Assembly: GCA_947683625.1 (NCBI GenBank)
Contig: CANTUR010000282.1
Span: forward strand, 2,108,001 to 2,172,000
Origin: Mallotus nudiflorus
Taxonomy: Eukaryota; Streptophyta; Magnoliopsida; Malpighiales; Euphorbiaceae
DNA length: 64,000 nucleotides
Reading direction: 5' to 3'
The notes under the pieces are model-generated. The model saw only the letters and a program-made list of their open reading frames with translations. It was not told where the DNA came from and searched no databases. Positions 10,771-22,439 of the stretch are shown piece by piece; the stretch's first letter is position 1; each line of letters opens with the position of its first letter. Position numbers and translations under genes: made by a program.

Positions 10771-13700
10771 TGTCACAACCCAAACTGAGAGTCATGACCA
10801 ACACTAGGGAACGGGAATTCTTTTGAATTTGGAACCCATAGTAAGCCTTAAAAATAAAAGCACATGTAGTAAATAAATAAAAAGTACGACTGAATTAAAA
10901 TTTTTCAAATTATATATATAAATATAAATACTCAATATCCTTTCATAAATAAAAGATGTTCATACAATATACTGGATACAAAGTATCAAGAATAAATCAA
11001 TACTCTTCTAATACAATAACACTACTACTGCATTTTCTAAAATACAAATCAGAGTTTAAAAATAAATTTTACATAATCTAGCCAGGAAAGAAGAACACCG
11101 ACGAAGAGCTCTACTACTAAGGTCTGATAATATAAGATCTCCTAAAAAAATAATTGAGGGGGGTCAGACGTCACTGAGTGAATTATTCTAATATTTATAC
11201 ATGCAATCTAAACTATAAACAGTCAAACATTCTTATATATATGCATATACATGTATTTCACACAAATGTCAAACTCTACTTTTATATATGTAATAAATGC
11301 AAAAAACGTTTATTTTAATACATGAAGGATCAAATCGAACCCTATTTAATCGCAACTTCAATCAATAATACTGTTCTAGCCATATAGGCTCACTTAATTC
11401 CAAGGTAATTCACTTATTCCATATTGGACAATAGACTGACCCCGAGACACTAAGTCAACCAAGCTCCAGCAGTCTGACTGTCAGTGTGATTGGCCCTGAG
11501 ACACTAAGTCAGTTGAGCTCCAGCAATCACACTATTCAATCACATCAAATCTCAAATCAATCAATCAAATAATTATTACCTCAAGTAATTCTCACTCAAC
11601 CCTAAATCTATCGCACCGGTACGTACACGGTCTTAATGCTGCTCACTAGGTAGCACGTTCTATCAGTATTCTTTATTTAAAATTAAACATACATATGAAA
11701 AAATAAATAATGTATAATAACATTCATAATAATAAAATAAACCATATATATACCAAAAATATACTTAAAATAAACTAAGTATATTTCAAGTATATATATG
11801 TTCAATAAATTCGAAATCAACCATAAAAATATGCCAAATATAACTAATAATATACTAAAAACATTTTAAATATAAATAAAAAAATATAACATGTATTTAT
11901 TTTGAATTATATAAAAAATATACTAAAAATATACCTAACATATACTAAACATTTAATAAAATAATTTATAAATAAATACATATCAAAACATATATATATT
12001 CTAAACATGCATCCTAAATGCAATGTATACATAAAATAATAACTCACAAATTTGTACTCCTCAAGACTGACTGGACGGGTTTGGTTTGATAGGTCTCCGT
12101 CTCAGCGCAATTAGAAATAAAATAATAATGAAAATCAGAATAAATGTAACTGAATATTCTAAGAATTTCTAAAAGAAGACTCTAACGAAGGATTGGAAAC
12201 TTAAACAACACCGAATTTCAGGATTGACCCGATGTCACATTTTATGAGAATTCTATCAAAAATTCGGTAGAACTTTCTCTGTAAAACGAACATCTCTCTA
12301 CTAAAAAGTAGAGTCGGTCCTGCAAGAAAACACACTTTAAATAACAAAATACACAACACCTTCGGTTGGGACCCCGAACTGCACAATTTCCTAACCAAAG
12401 TTCACAATTCCACCAAAAATCAAATAATATAATAAATATATTAAAAATCAATAAATTCCATATATGTCCTCAAAATATCAAAATATAACATATTTAAACA
12501 TTAAAACACTAAATATAATTATTTTCACAGTAATTAAATAAAAATCCCAAAATAACAATATAATATTATTAAAAATCAAATTTCTCAATAATTCAATATA
12601 AAATAGTAAAAATTCACTTTTATATATTCAAATAGCTTAAATAGCATAAATATATATTAGAAGTTATTAAAAATCCATTTAATTACCAATTTAGTAAATA
12701 GTATATTATTTGAAAATAATTTTCAAAAATTAGTATTAATTAGTTAAAAATAGTAAATAATTTATAAAAATCATTTTATTACCTTAAATAATTCTAAAAC
12801 CATTTAAAACATAATATTTAACTATAATTTTAACAAAAACTCACAATTACCCCAATAATTCAAAATATCCATAATATAATTAATATTCCTCAAAAATTAT
12901 ATAAAATCATTAAAATTATTCTATCAACATATATTATTCTAATATTATCTAAAACACATAATTAAACATTATTTCAACAAAAATATACATTTAACCTAAT
13001 ATTCCTATATATACACAATATAAAAATATTCTCAAAAATTATTTTCTCAACACAAAAATTAATAACAAAATATAATAACACCAAATCAACCAAATTTATA
13101 ATTAGAATAATTAATTTATGAAAATTCAATAAATAATAATAAAATAATAAAAAATTCACCAAAATTCAAATAAATTCCAAAAATTAAAAAAAAAATTCAT
13201 GGAGATTAAGCTACCAGGATCAAAGTTTGTTAAGGGAGATTGCATGAATCAACAAGATTCAACCTAAAAAAAATTAGAAAATCCTAAATGCTCAAAACCA
13301 AACCAAGAAAAAACTCACAAATGGACCACTGAGAGCTCAAACCAAGCTTAGGATCGACCTCCTCGAAGTTCCTAAAGTCGAATGGCACTGGAAGAGCTCA
13401 GAAAGGTGACCGGAGGAGGAAGAACGATGAGGAACCCACCTACTGCCGCTGCTGCTGCTTCTGCTGGTCAATGATGGGGAAGAAAGAAGAATAGATGGCA
13501 GCGATGGCAGGAGAAAGAAGGTGGTCGGCGTGAAGCGAGGGAGGCACACTGACGATAGATGATCGAAATGGCAATGAGGGAGAGGGTGAGTTTGTTTACT
13601 GTGTTTTGTTGTTTTTGGTATATATATATATATATATATATATAAATATAATCTTACATAAACATTAAACTAACAATAACACATAAAATAACACTTAAAA

Positions 13701-14023
13701 ATAACAATAATATAAACCATATTTATATTATAATTTAATAATACAAATAATATCAATCAATAAAAATAAGAATAAGAATAATAATAATGTATTTAAATTA
13801 ATCTTATTAAAATAATACTATACAAAAAATAACATTAATAATGTAAATTAAATGTTTAAAATAATAAGTTTCTAAAAATAAATATTTACGTAGAGAATAT
13901 ATTTTATCATAAAATAATAATTATTAATCACAAATAATAAAATAAATGAATATAACTTCTAAATTTATTAACACTGCATATCTCAAATTATATTTAAATA
14001 ATTTAAAAATAAGTATCATTATA
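10771..14023 (+). mobile_element. LTR family A, copy 2: solo LTR, TSD GATCA
   Basis: The 3253 bp insert begins TGTCACAACCC and ends CATTATA (expected CA end with one change), flanked by GATCA at 10766-10770 and 14024-14028. Removing it restores the E4 repeat reading ACTTGAGGATCA|TGGTCACATTTC, which matches intact E3 sequence at 31030-31060. No internal domain and no second LTR is present, so it is best read as a solo LTR left by recombination. Two blocks with GAGACACTAAGTCA (11440-11530) match copies 1 and 3. The rest is AT-rich with a (TA)n run near 13618-13644. No coding capacity was recognised. Confidence 0.85.
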
Positions 14024-14028
14024 GATCA

Positions 14029-14130
14029 TGGTCACATTTCAAGTCAAAGTTCAACCTTTTGAGTTTGAATTCCTGAAAATGAAGGCCCAAATGAAGCTTA
14101 TTGATCAAGTATGTCGTTCTTATTATTTGT
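14029..14130 (+). other. E4 sequence between array and 3' LTR
   Basis: About 100 bp that resembles the stretch preceding the 3' LTR of E3 (TCAAGTCAAAGTTCAACCTT...). A clear polypurine tract is not visible here. Confidence 0.5.
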
Positions 14131-14339
14131 TGTGCACGTTGCTTGTTTGATCAGCCTACAACAAAAGTCCAGTGATGAGATAGTCCAAATTTTGAATGCA
14201 AGAAGAGCCCAAAATCTCATTTGGAATGGATTCGATAGATTAAACCTAGCTTGAAGCTTTCATATCTAACCAAATCCAAAACACTAAACCCTTTGTCAAG
14301 CCCAAACCAGGCCTTTTAGGCCAAAGGCCCAGTAGGCCT

Positions 14340-14402
14340 TGCCTCTTCACTTTAGCCATCGATGAGGCGACAACTCATTAACGAGGTGTTGTCTCTTTAC
14401 AC
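14340..14402. repeat. GAGGC palindrome cluster 3
   Basis: The words AGGCCTTGCCTCTTC, GATGAGGCGACAAC and GAGGTGTTGTCTC lie inside the E4 3' LTR and are related to the clusters at 6516, 9063 and 15058. Confidence 0.5.
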
Positions 14403-15057
14403 CTATCCCTTGCAGCAATAAATGTTATTTATTATTGCATTTAACACAAAAATTGACCTTCCTACCTCTAGTTTGGAGTTTTGGATGAAACAACAGGGCT
14501 TTTGGGGCATGAAATGATGAGAAAAAAAGGGAGGCAATGATGAAAAGGCAAATTGGAAAGTAACTTTGACTTTTTAGAGGAAAATTGGAAAGAGAGAAAG
14601 AAGGGCTTAAGAGGGAGTTTTTGGCTATTCAAGTGGGGGTGGCCATTTTCAAAAGACCAAAGGGAGAGCAAAAGAGGGAAAAAAAAAAGGTTCTTAAGAA
14701 AAGAGAAGGATGAAGAAGGAAAAAAGGGAACTTGAAGTTAGGAATTCATTTTTTGAGAAGAAGGAAGGAGATTCTTGCATTCAACACTTCAGAAATGAAC
14801 CAAAGAAGCTCTGAGGGCTTTAGTTAAGAGCATCAAACGAGTCAAAATCAGTGAGAATCCCCGTTTACAAGATTTGAATTCTTTACTTTATGTGAAATTT
14901 TATTTCTTTATTTTATATCTTTTTATGTTTATTGCTTTTTTAGAATTGTTTTTGGAGCTTGAATATGTGAATTATTAAGTTCTTAGTTTCTAGTTTATGT
15001 TGATTTGCATGAATATTTAATTTGTTTAGGATTTAAGAAACTTATAGTTTTTTGCAC

Positions 15058-15122
15058 TGTTGTGCCTCTTATAGAGGCGTCACCTTTTCAAAGGGGCGTT
15101 GCCTCTTAACCTAGTGGCAATC
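15058..15122. repeat. GAGGC palindrome cluster 4
   Basis: Contains GCCTCTTATAGAGGCG, AAAGGGGCGTTGCCTC and GGCAATCACC inside the E4 3' LTR. The first word is a hairpin with GCCTC and GAGGC arms. Confidence 0.55.
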
Positions 15123-15907
15123 ACCTTTACTCTCGTGTAGGATCTTGCACGATTATGCTTTGTTTTAGTGTCTTTTTGGTATATTTTTGATATGCGATAC
15201 GTATATGCTGCCCTTTTTTCTTGATATTGCATATGAATGCTATACTTTTAGGATTGGTTGAATAATCGATCTATGTTTATATGAATTTACATGCTTATAT
15301 TTACATTAATGTAATTCGAATTATTTTGCAAATAAAATTATTGTTTTGAATGTGAAACAAACCATTATTTGTTATAGGTTTTGGTGATTTTTAATCAATA
15401 TATAATTAATGAATTAATTAGTTCTTGAAAGGTTTCATTTGGGTTAATTATTGTAATAATTGTATAGATTATTGTAATCCCTAATCTCTTCTTCATTTAT
15501 TTGGAATAAATGTTTATAAATTTATTTTCAATATTTCATTTGAATGCCAAGGAAATAAATATGCAAAAAGAATTAATGTGCAAACTCAAATTAAATCATA
15601 AAATTGGAAGTGTCTGCAAATCACAATAATAAAGAAATAATTTAATAATCATGGATAATAAAATACAAAATACAAACGGAGACTAATCACAATATTAGGT
15701 GGGCATTTAAAGTCTATACTTAGCTTCCGAACTTAAATTTTTGTTGACGACTTTTAAAAATTTCCGTAAAATTCAATTATTATAAAATGTTCTGATTTTC
15801 ATTCGAATGTCACCTCTATCTCTTTTAAGTCTTAAAAATCTATTTAATAATTCTAATAAATCTTAAACTCACACACTAGATGCATGCCCTAAATTCCACC
15901 GCTCACA

Positions 15908-16245
15908 ATATCATATAAATCTGGAAAAAAACAAAACAATAGAAACAGGCACATGAGTTGTAGCTATGAGTTGGAGACAATGGTTTTAAAAACCCATTTG
16001 ACACTTGGATCCTTTATTGCTTATTCTGGAGGCAAAAAGGTCAAGCAATGCTATAGCTATCACTAGCTTATTAATTACATGTCAGTGACAAAGCAACAGT
16101 ATCAACATGAATCCTTTGTATTCGATACATGCTGTTCATTTTGTCTAAATCTTATTTGTTTGTCTCTCAAATTTCAATTCCCCCAATGTCATTCATCTGC
16201 CTGAATAACACATATAACTAATGAAGTTGTAGGTGCATTGATATT
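15908..16245. other. Intergenic, nothing recognised
   Basis: AT-rich single-copy-looking DNA between E4 and a foldback element. No gene, RNA or repeat was recognised. Confidence 0.5.
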
Positions 16246-16724
16246 GGATAAACTCATTACAAATATAATGCCTAAACTTTGATTCTTTATTTTATTGAAT
16301 TTTTAAATTTTTATTATATTTTATTAAATTTATAATTTTTTATTTTTGTATAAATTAAACTAAAATAATGAAATTATAAAATAAATTACGTTTACTCTAC
16401 TATAATTATGATGTTAATAGTAAATTTTAACAATAAATATATCATTAGAATTATCAATTAAAGTAAATAATCTCCATAAACATTTTTCTTTATATTTTAC
16501 CGTCATCTTTTTTTTTCATTTTTCATAAAATGTATCTCTAAACTTATTATAATAGCATATTTAGTAACAACGAACTTAAATTGTTATACAATTTCATTAT
16601 TTCAATTTAATTTGTCCTTAATATATACAAAAATAAAAAAATTAAGAACTTAATAAAACACAATAAAAATTAAAAAATCTAGAATAAAGTGTCAAAATTT
16701 AAAAGTTTAATTATGAGTTGATCC
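16246..16724. mobile_element. Foldback (long-TIR) MITE-like element, 479 bp
   Basis: The left end GGATAAACTCATTA pairs with the right end TAATTATGAGTTGATCC, and the complementarity continues inward for well over 100 bp (for example TTTTATTTTTGTAT on the left against ATACAAAAATAAAA on the right). The interior is AT-rich and non-coding. A 9 bp target duplication is weak (ATTGATATT versus CTAAATATT), so the exact borders and superfamily are uncertain. Confidence 0.55.
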
Positions 16725-16984
16725 CTAAATATTTATTAGACATAAGTACATGCATGTATATTTTGGCAATATCACATGTTTGCACATGTAATATTTACAC
16801 ATTTTATCAAATTCACACACCCAATTCTGTCCAAAGCAAACATAGACACTAAGAACATCATAAGAAAGTGAAAATGTCACCTCAAGACCCGTTTGGTATC
16901 AAACTTTGCACAAAGCAGGCACATTCACTTGCCAAATGCCTCCCACTGACTTAATGTTAGTCATGTTTACATGATACATGCAAG

Positions 16985-17123
16985 TCATGCTAGGTGCCGT
17001 TCTGTATGTCCTGCTACATGCAAGTCAGATGCAAGTGTTGGCTCATGCTGGATTACTGAATAAGGGGGCTTGACATCATCATCGCCACTAAGACTTCGTC
17101 GTCCTGACAAGAAGCTCAAGTGC
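16985..17123 (-). CDS. Possible terminal exon of an unidentified gene
   Basis: On the minus strand a 3' splice site-like GGTTTTTAG at 17124 onward is followed by an open reading of about 45 codons ending in TGA at 16985-16987. It contains the stretches LSFLSGRRSLSGDDD and PYSVIQHEPTL. Base composition is markedly less AT-rich than its surroundings. No upstream exon in a compatible phase was found before the PPR gene (an ATG at 17643 followed by a GTAAGC donor does not join in frame). It could equally be part of a 3' untranslated region of the PPR gene. I do not recognise a family. Confidence 0.25.
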
Positions 17124-17822
17124 CTAAAAACCATTGACATTATTTGTTTAACTTGATCAGTTCAAAATAAATGACGTCGAAAACACAATAAAATAATCAA
17201 ACAGAGCAAATAAAATAAAATATTGAACTATGCATAATGGCCAAACATCCCAATCAATTGAGCAAACAAACCTACCCTTTCAAGTAGTCAACAATATTGC
17301 TACGTTCGCTTTAAATCCAAACATATTCAATTGTGACAAGCACATCATAACTTCTATGTTTTTGTCAACTACAGGAACATTTATACTGTATAGTGTATAC
17401 ATATTACAAAGATGCATCCACTATAAAAGCATGTTAAATAAAGGGAAGAAAAGCTCACAAGTACATAATCTACAAGCCCACTAAGGCTAACCTGCCCCAA
17501 AAAGACATAGGCTGTTTAGACATTCTCAAACATCAACTATGTTTCCGTTCTAGCAAATCCTATTTTTCAATGATCTAAGAGTAAAAGAAATGCTTACGCG
17601 GTAAACTAGTTTTGACAAACACATTGCTTCTGAACTTGCCATGATGCACGCACCATTAATTTATCAGGTACGCCTTGTTCATAAATTAGAAAGGGTTACT
17701 GCAATCATGTGCCCTTCAATTTGGATGTTCACCTTAGCTTTGAATGGAACATTCATCTTTACATGTACACATGAACAAATTAACCTGCATTTTTTGTTCA
17801 ATTTGGACAGCATACTTTTGTT
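17124..17822 (-). other. Downstream region of the PPR gene
   Basis: About 700 bp following the PPR stop codon on the minus strand. It probably holds the 3' untranslated region. No further domain was recognised. Confidence 0.4.
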
Positions 17823-19817
17823 TCATGCGTTTACTGCAATCAGACTATGACCAGGTGCTTTTCTTAGTTCTATAACATTCATTGTATTCCTGACATTTTC
17901 TGCATCATTCCATCTTCCCGCTGCAGCATAAAGTTTAGCCAGGAGTACATAATTTCCAGTGTTCTCTGGCTCAAGCTCAAATAGCCTCTGTGCTGCAACC
18001 TCTCCTATTTCAACATTTCCATGTATAACACATGCACCAAGCAATGCCCCCCAAACAGAGTGGCTAGGCATAAAAGGCATCGTTCTAATTAGATCATAGG
18101 CTTCAGCCAATCGACCTGCACGGCCAAGCAGATCAACAATGCAAGTGTAGTGATCATCGTTTGGACTTGTCTCCAGGCCTTTACGCATTAAGTCAAACAA
18201 TTGCAAACCCTCATCCAACAAGCCAGCATGACTGCAAGCATGCAACACAGAAGTAAAAGCAACTTCATTTGGCTTCACCCCGGAATGGACCATTTGTCTA
18301 AAAAGCAAAACAGCAGTCTCACCATATCCATGCATTCCATAACTAGATATTATTACACTCCACACAAAAATGTCCTTCGCAGCTGAAGGGATATCGTTAA
18401 AAATATGATGAGCAGATTCAAGACTTCCACACTTTGAATATATATCAATTAGGCATGTGGCAACTTCTATTCCTGAAAGAAACCCAGACCTTGTTAGATA
18501 ACCATGTACATTCTTCGTTGTCTGCAAATCAGCAAGATCAGCGTATGCAGGAAGTAGACTGTTCATTGTTGCACTGTCTGTTTCAACTCTTTTTGAGAGC
18601 ATTTGCTGCTTAAAAATTCCTATTGCCTCAGTTGCAAGACCATTATGAATGTACCCAGAGAGCATTGCATTCCATGGAGCTGGTCTCTTTGTTGAAGTTC
18701 TTGTAAGGACTTTATAGCTAAGATCAACACGACCGCATCTTGCGTACATGTCGATCAATGAAGTTTCTATAATAACATCTGAATCAAGATTTTGCCTCAT
18801 CATCCAACCATGAAAACAACGCCCATCCCTCAAACTAATGGAAGCTGAAAGAATTGAGGCTACAGTCACAGCATTGGGTCTTATCCTCTCAATCTGCATG
18901 GTTCTACAGAGTGTCAATGCACTACTCAGATCACCATTCAAAATGTACCCATTAATCATAGCAGTCCAACTAATCACATCTCTTTCATCCATCTCGTCAA
19001 AAACCAATCTTGCTTCGTCCATGCTACCACATTTTGCATACATATCAACCAATGCATTCCTTACTGCTATTTTCTTACCCACAAGTTTCTTTTCTTTCGC
19101 CAGTGCATGAACCCTTCTTCCCATCTCTAATTCCTTCAAATACCCACAAGCAGGCAACACAGAAACCACACTAGCAGAATCAATCTCAATCCCTAAATCA
19201 ACCATTTCATTAAAAACCACCAAAGCTGTCTTTGCATACCCATTTTTAAAATAACCATTAATCATAATATTCCAAGAAACTACACTCCTCTCTTTCATTG
19301 CATCAAAAACTCTCTTTGCAGCCCCCTTCTCTCCGAAATTCATATACATTGCCAGTAAAGAATTCTCCACATAAGCACACGAGTCAAACATTGACACCAC
19401 AGTCCGCCCATGAACCACTTTACCCAATTCAATCAACCCTTCTTCACTACAAGCCTTAATAACAACTGGGTACGTGTAATTATCAGGGAGACAACATCCG
19501 GTACGAAGCATTTCAACAAACACCGTTAGCGCATCAAGATAAAGTTTACTATTTACATACATTATCATTAAGGTATTATATAAGAACACAGTTGGTTTGG
19601 GCAATTCGTCGAACGTTTTGCGGGCATACGAGATATGCCCACAGAGCATATAAGAACGAGCGAGGCTTGACCGGAGATCGAAGGAGGTGGAGTCCAGTGA
19701 GGAGAGAAGGGAAGCAGTGATGATGTGGGCATGGAGTTGTTTAGTTTTGGTAAGAGATTTAGTGGCCGTACAGTGTTTCAAAACAGAAAAAAATTGGGCT
19801 CTTTTGGCGCCATTCAT
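17823..19817 (-). CDS. Pentatricopeptide repeat protein, PLS class, E subgroup
   Basis: An intact intronless 664-residue protein. Repeats run nearly end to end: repeated blocks such as NSLLAMYMNFG (152-162), SWNIMINGYF (181-190), NALVDMYAKCGSMDEA (254-269), SWTAMINGYI, TSLIDMYARCG and CLIDIYSKCGSLESAH show alternating P, L and S motifs. The C-terminus from about 550 has YTCIVDLLGRAGRL, VWGALLGAC and LEPENTGNYVLLAKLYAAAGRW, then KAPGHSLI, the E-motif end; no DYW deaminase follows. Such proteins act in mitochondria or plastids, where they bind specific RNA sites, typically for C-to-U editing or processing. The layout and wording strongly resemble Arabidopsis At5g39350. Residues 1-40 contain basic and hydroxylated residues compatible with an organelle transit peptide, but targeting cannot be decided here. 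The start is the first Met before the repeat-like QLHAHIITA block. Confidence 0.95.
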   Translation of the reverse strand: MNGAKRAQFFSVLKHCTATKSLTKTKQLHAHIITASLLSSLDSTSFDLRSSLARSYMLCGHISYARKTFDELPKPTVFLYNTLMIMYVNSKLYLDALTVFVEMLRTGCCLPDNYTYPVVIKACSEEGLIELGKVVHGRTVVSMFDSCAYVENSLLAMYMNFGEKGAAKRVFDAMKERSVVSWNIMINGYFKNGYAKTALVVFNEMVDLGIEIDSASVVSVLPACGYLKELEMGRRVHALAKEKKLVGKKIAVRNALVDMYAKCGSMDEARLVFDEMDERDVISWTAMINGYILNGDLSSALTLCRTMQIERIRPNAVTVASILSASISLRDGRCFHGWMMRQNLDSDVIIETSLIDMYARCGRVDLSYKVLTRTSTKRPAPWNAMLSGYIHNGLATEAIGIFKQQMLSKRVETDSATMNSLLPAYADLADLQTTKNVHGYLTRSGFLSGIEVATCLIDIYSKCGSLESAHHIFNDIPSAAKDIFVWSVIISSYGMHGYGETAVLLFRQMVHSGVKPNEVAFTSVLHACSHAGLLDEGLQLFDLMRKGLETSPNDDHYTCIVDLLGRAGRLAEAYDLIRTMPFMPSHSVWGALLGACVIHGNVEIGEVAAQRLFELEPENTGNYVLLAKLYAAAGRWNDAENVRNTMNVIELRKAPGHSLIAVNA

Positions 19818-21095
19818 AACCGATGTTTTTAACCAACCACTGAAATTTAGGCGGGACTAGATTTAAGCGAGCCACGCCCCGTCTTCGCTTTATTAATAAT
19901 TAGTCTAAAAGTGTATGATTTATTATTCAAATTAAATTTAGTTTTCTAATTATAATTGAAATACTTTTACCAACAACCGTTTTTTCTCGTTTGAATAAAA
20001 TTTTCGATTTGAATATATAGTATTAAAATAATTACAAGGACTTGAATCATATTACATATTGTATATAATTATATTAAATTAATTATTAATAAAATTTTAC
20101 CACCTCAAATGAAATGTGGTTTAAATTAAAAAAAAAAAAAAGAAATGTCTTTTATAAACATGTAAAAGAATAGCATAAATACACCTTTTTCTTTTCTTTC
20201 TCTTCTTTATATATAAGCTTCCTCCAATAATTTACTGTTTAGATGTTATTATCTTTTTTACTAGTAACTACCTAATTTTTATTTTTTCTTTTTCTTTCCT
20301 CTGTAGTCGTAATGTTTTTACATCATTTAGGTTTAATTCTTTTCACCGGAGTATTAAGTTCACTTTTGGCTATGATAAAATATGGCCTTTTTCTGATAGC
20401 TCAGTATCAAATTTTGGATTATCTTCATATTGTCCCTATAAAGCTTATTTTTACAAATTAATAAAGTTTCAATCAAATTTTGGATTATCTTTGTATTGTC
20501 CCTATAAAGCTTATTTTTACAAATTAATAAAGTTTCAATCTAATTTCAGTGATGTTTGAAGGAATTCAACTGGCTTAATTGCTCTATGTAGAATCTCCCT
20601 CCTTCAATTCAATCAACATTTAGATGTGTCATCACCTTTTTTCATATTATCATCTTTATAATCTATAAATATGTCCAAGAATGTAACGGGATCTTAAAAT
20701 TTTCTCACTGTGCAGAAGGTTTGGGAGGAAGCGCTCTGCATGCAAAGAAGTAGCGCTCTCTACGTGAGGAAGAACTACATGAGGGAGGAAGTAGTGCTTT
20801 CTAGATACATCTATGTTGGAGTTGCTAGGATTTACTATGGTTTTTTTTTTATGTTTGGTGTAGGCTTTTAGCCTTTTTAGTTGAATGGAATTTTACATAT
20901 TGGCTAAAAAAATTATAGCATTAATACTACTCTTATTTTTTATTTTTACTTGACATTTAATAGAATAAAAAATTAAAAATATTGTCTAATTTTAATTATA
21001 TGATTATTTTGAGTAAGTTAAAAATTAAAATAAATTAATAAAGAAGTAATTATATAAAAAGTTTTAGAAGATTATTGAATAATGTGTGATTGTAG
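19818..21095. other. Intergenic between PPR gene and FAR1-like pseudogene
   Basis: The first ~150 bp is the presumed promoter of the minus-strand PPR gene; no clear TATA box was seen. The stretch also contains an A-rich run (20131-20142), a perfect-looking direct duplication (separate entry) and, near 20850-20920, TTTAGCCTTTTTAG...GGCTAAAAAAATTA, which resembles the tail of a LINE but is too short to call. Confidence 0.4.
20406..20540 (+). repeat. Two-copy direct repeat, 66 bp period
   Basis: Two adjacent copies begin ATCAAATTTTGGATTATCTT and differ by only about two bases over 66 bp. The near identity means the duplication is recent. Confidence 0.9.
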
Positions 21096-22439
21096 AGCCT
21101 GCATTGGGAATGGAGTTCGTTTTGGAGGATGATGCTAGGAATAGGAATTTTTACAATGCTTATGCTAAGCAAATGGGGTTTAGTAGTCGTGCGAATACTT
21201 ATTACTGGCAAAGAAAGATAATTTGATTATATGTGGAGAGTTTTGCTGTTCTAAAGAAGGGTTTCGCTGAGTGAAGCGTGCGAAAATTGTGGATTTGGCA
21301 GGTGATGAAAGGAGGCAGCGTGCTAGGCCTATGACAAGCGAAGGTTGCAGGGTGTTGATGACTGTGCAGAAAAAGATAATGGGAAATGGTATGTTGCAAA
21401 ATTTGAGAAGAATCACAATCATGAGATGGTGATTCTGGCAATGTGAGGAAGTTGATAGTGAGCAGCTCATTCAGCAGCAGTAGTGAGATGGGGTTAGATA
21501 CCTCCACAAGGTGATATGACTAAAGGTAGTAATCATGTTGGCAAAACAATATTTAGATCAGAGACTTGCTTTAATTATGTAGGAAAAGGACGGTTAAGGA
21601 CTTTTGGGATGAATGCTCGGAGTCTTCTTGGCTTTTTTAAGATTATGCAAGCTGTTGATCCTGCATTTTATGATGCAGCACAGTTTGATGAAGAAGATAG
21701 GCTATGTAGTGTGTTTTGGGTTGACACGAGATCAAGAATTGCATACAATTTTTTCTCAGATGTTGTGGCTTTTGCAAGTGAATCAGTACAGGATGCCTTT
21801 CGCACCTTTTACTGGAGTCAATCATCATAAACAGTCTCTGCTGTTTGGCTGTGCATTGCTTGCACATGAGTCAGAATCTACATTCATTTTGCTTTTCACA
21901 ACTTGGCTTGAGGCCATGTCTGGACAGCAACCAGGGTGGGGGTTAATCATAACTGATTATGATCCTGCTATAACTAGAGCAGTTGAGAGTGTCTTTCCAC
22001 AATCAACGCATCAATGCTGCAAGCGGCACATAATGAGCAAAATGCCTAAGAAAATGGGTCGTGCATATGGTGTGCTTCCGAAGACATTTCAAGGAAATTC
22101 TAAAACAGGGAAGAATTCACATTATAATTTTTTGTATCAAGAAGCAATTAAATGTGTAGAGGAGGGGATGGCATCTGACCATAGTTTTAAGGTGGCACTT
22201 AATCCCTTAAGAGGAAGCTAGGATCAAAATCATTGGAGCAAAGAAAAATGCCATCAATGGACAAAAGCTTGAAACCATGGCCAGCACTAGCTATCAGGAT
22301 GAGAATGCAATTTTTAGTCAGGTTGACAGCTGTTCTGTGCTAATAAGTCCTACACACCACCAAAAAGCTACAACAACAGAAAGTCGTAAAGAAAATAACA
22401 TAAGCAGCTACATGTCACCGCAGTCCTCATCAAATGAAG
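21096..22439 (+). pseudogene. FAR1/FHY3-related (FRS) gene, decayed
   Basis: After a 3' splice-like TGATTGTAG at 21087-21095 the plus strand encodes a FAR1-type N-terminal zinc domain (EFVLEDDARNRNFYNAYAKQ near 21110-21175, then GKWYVAKFEKNHNHE-like codons in a shifted frame near 21382-21425). This is followed by the MULE transposase-like domain: FGMNARSLLGFFKIMQ, FWVDTRSRIAYNFF, then in another frame VNHHKQSLLFGCALLAHES and WGLIITDYDPAITRAV (21516-22080). After CCKRHIMSKMPKK the core is abruptly lost, and the reading resumes in a C-terminal part with YQEAIKCVEEGMASDHSFK and QKLETMAS. FRS proteins are domesticated Mutator transposases acting as transcription factors in light signalling. Several frameshifts plus the central deletion make this copy inactive. 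Apparent splice sites argue for a duplicated gene, not a processed copy. Confidence 0.85.

Larger units (their letters stand above)
3905..15907 (+). mobile_element. E4: 5'-truncated Tat-lineage element with antisense PMD gene
   Basis: From left to right the element holds the middle of RT onward through integrase (3905-5980), a spliced gene on the opposite strand (9504-6853), two tandem arrays (9881-10770), a nested family-A LTR (10771-14023, TSD GATCA), a short conserved leader also seen in E3, and a 3' LTR (14131-15907). The junction of array and leader, restored by removing the nested LTR, matches the equivalent region of E3 near 31010-31100, showing that E3 and E4 share one 3' organisation. 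The 5' LTR, gag, protease and N-terminal RT are missing because the left end abuts E5 head to head. That pol and 3' LTR belong to one insertion is inferred from order and family match. Confidence 0.7.
14131..15907 (+). mobile_element. E4 3' LTR (~1.78 kb)
   Basis: The start TGTGCACGTTGCTTG followed by TTTGATCAGCC aligns with the LTR start of E3 (TGTGGACACTC...TTTGATCAGCT). The last ~270 bp (15640-15907) align with the end of the E3 3' LTR (31545-31821), including ATAATAAAATACAAAATA and the terminal CCACCGCTCACA. The middle holds two GAGGC palindrome clusters and a purine-rich stretch (14510-14780). Following bases are ATATC; the 5' partner LTR is missing, so no target duplication can be checked. 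Confidence 0.65.

Noticed and set aside
18838..19110. Open frame on the plus strand inside the PPR gene
   Set aside because: Shadow of the intact minus-strand PPR coding sequence.
20850..20920. LINE 3' tail-like sequence ending in GGCTAAAAAAATTA
   Set aside because: No RNase H or RT sequence precedes it and no target duplication was found.
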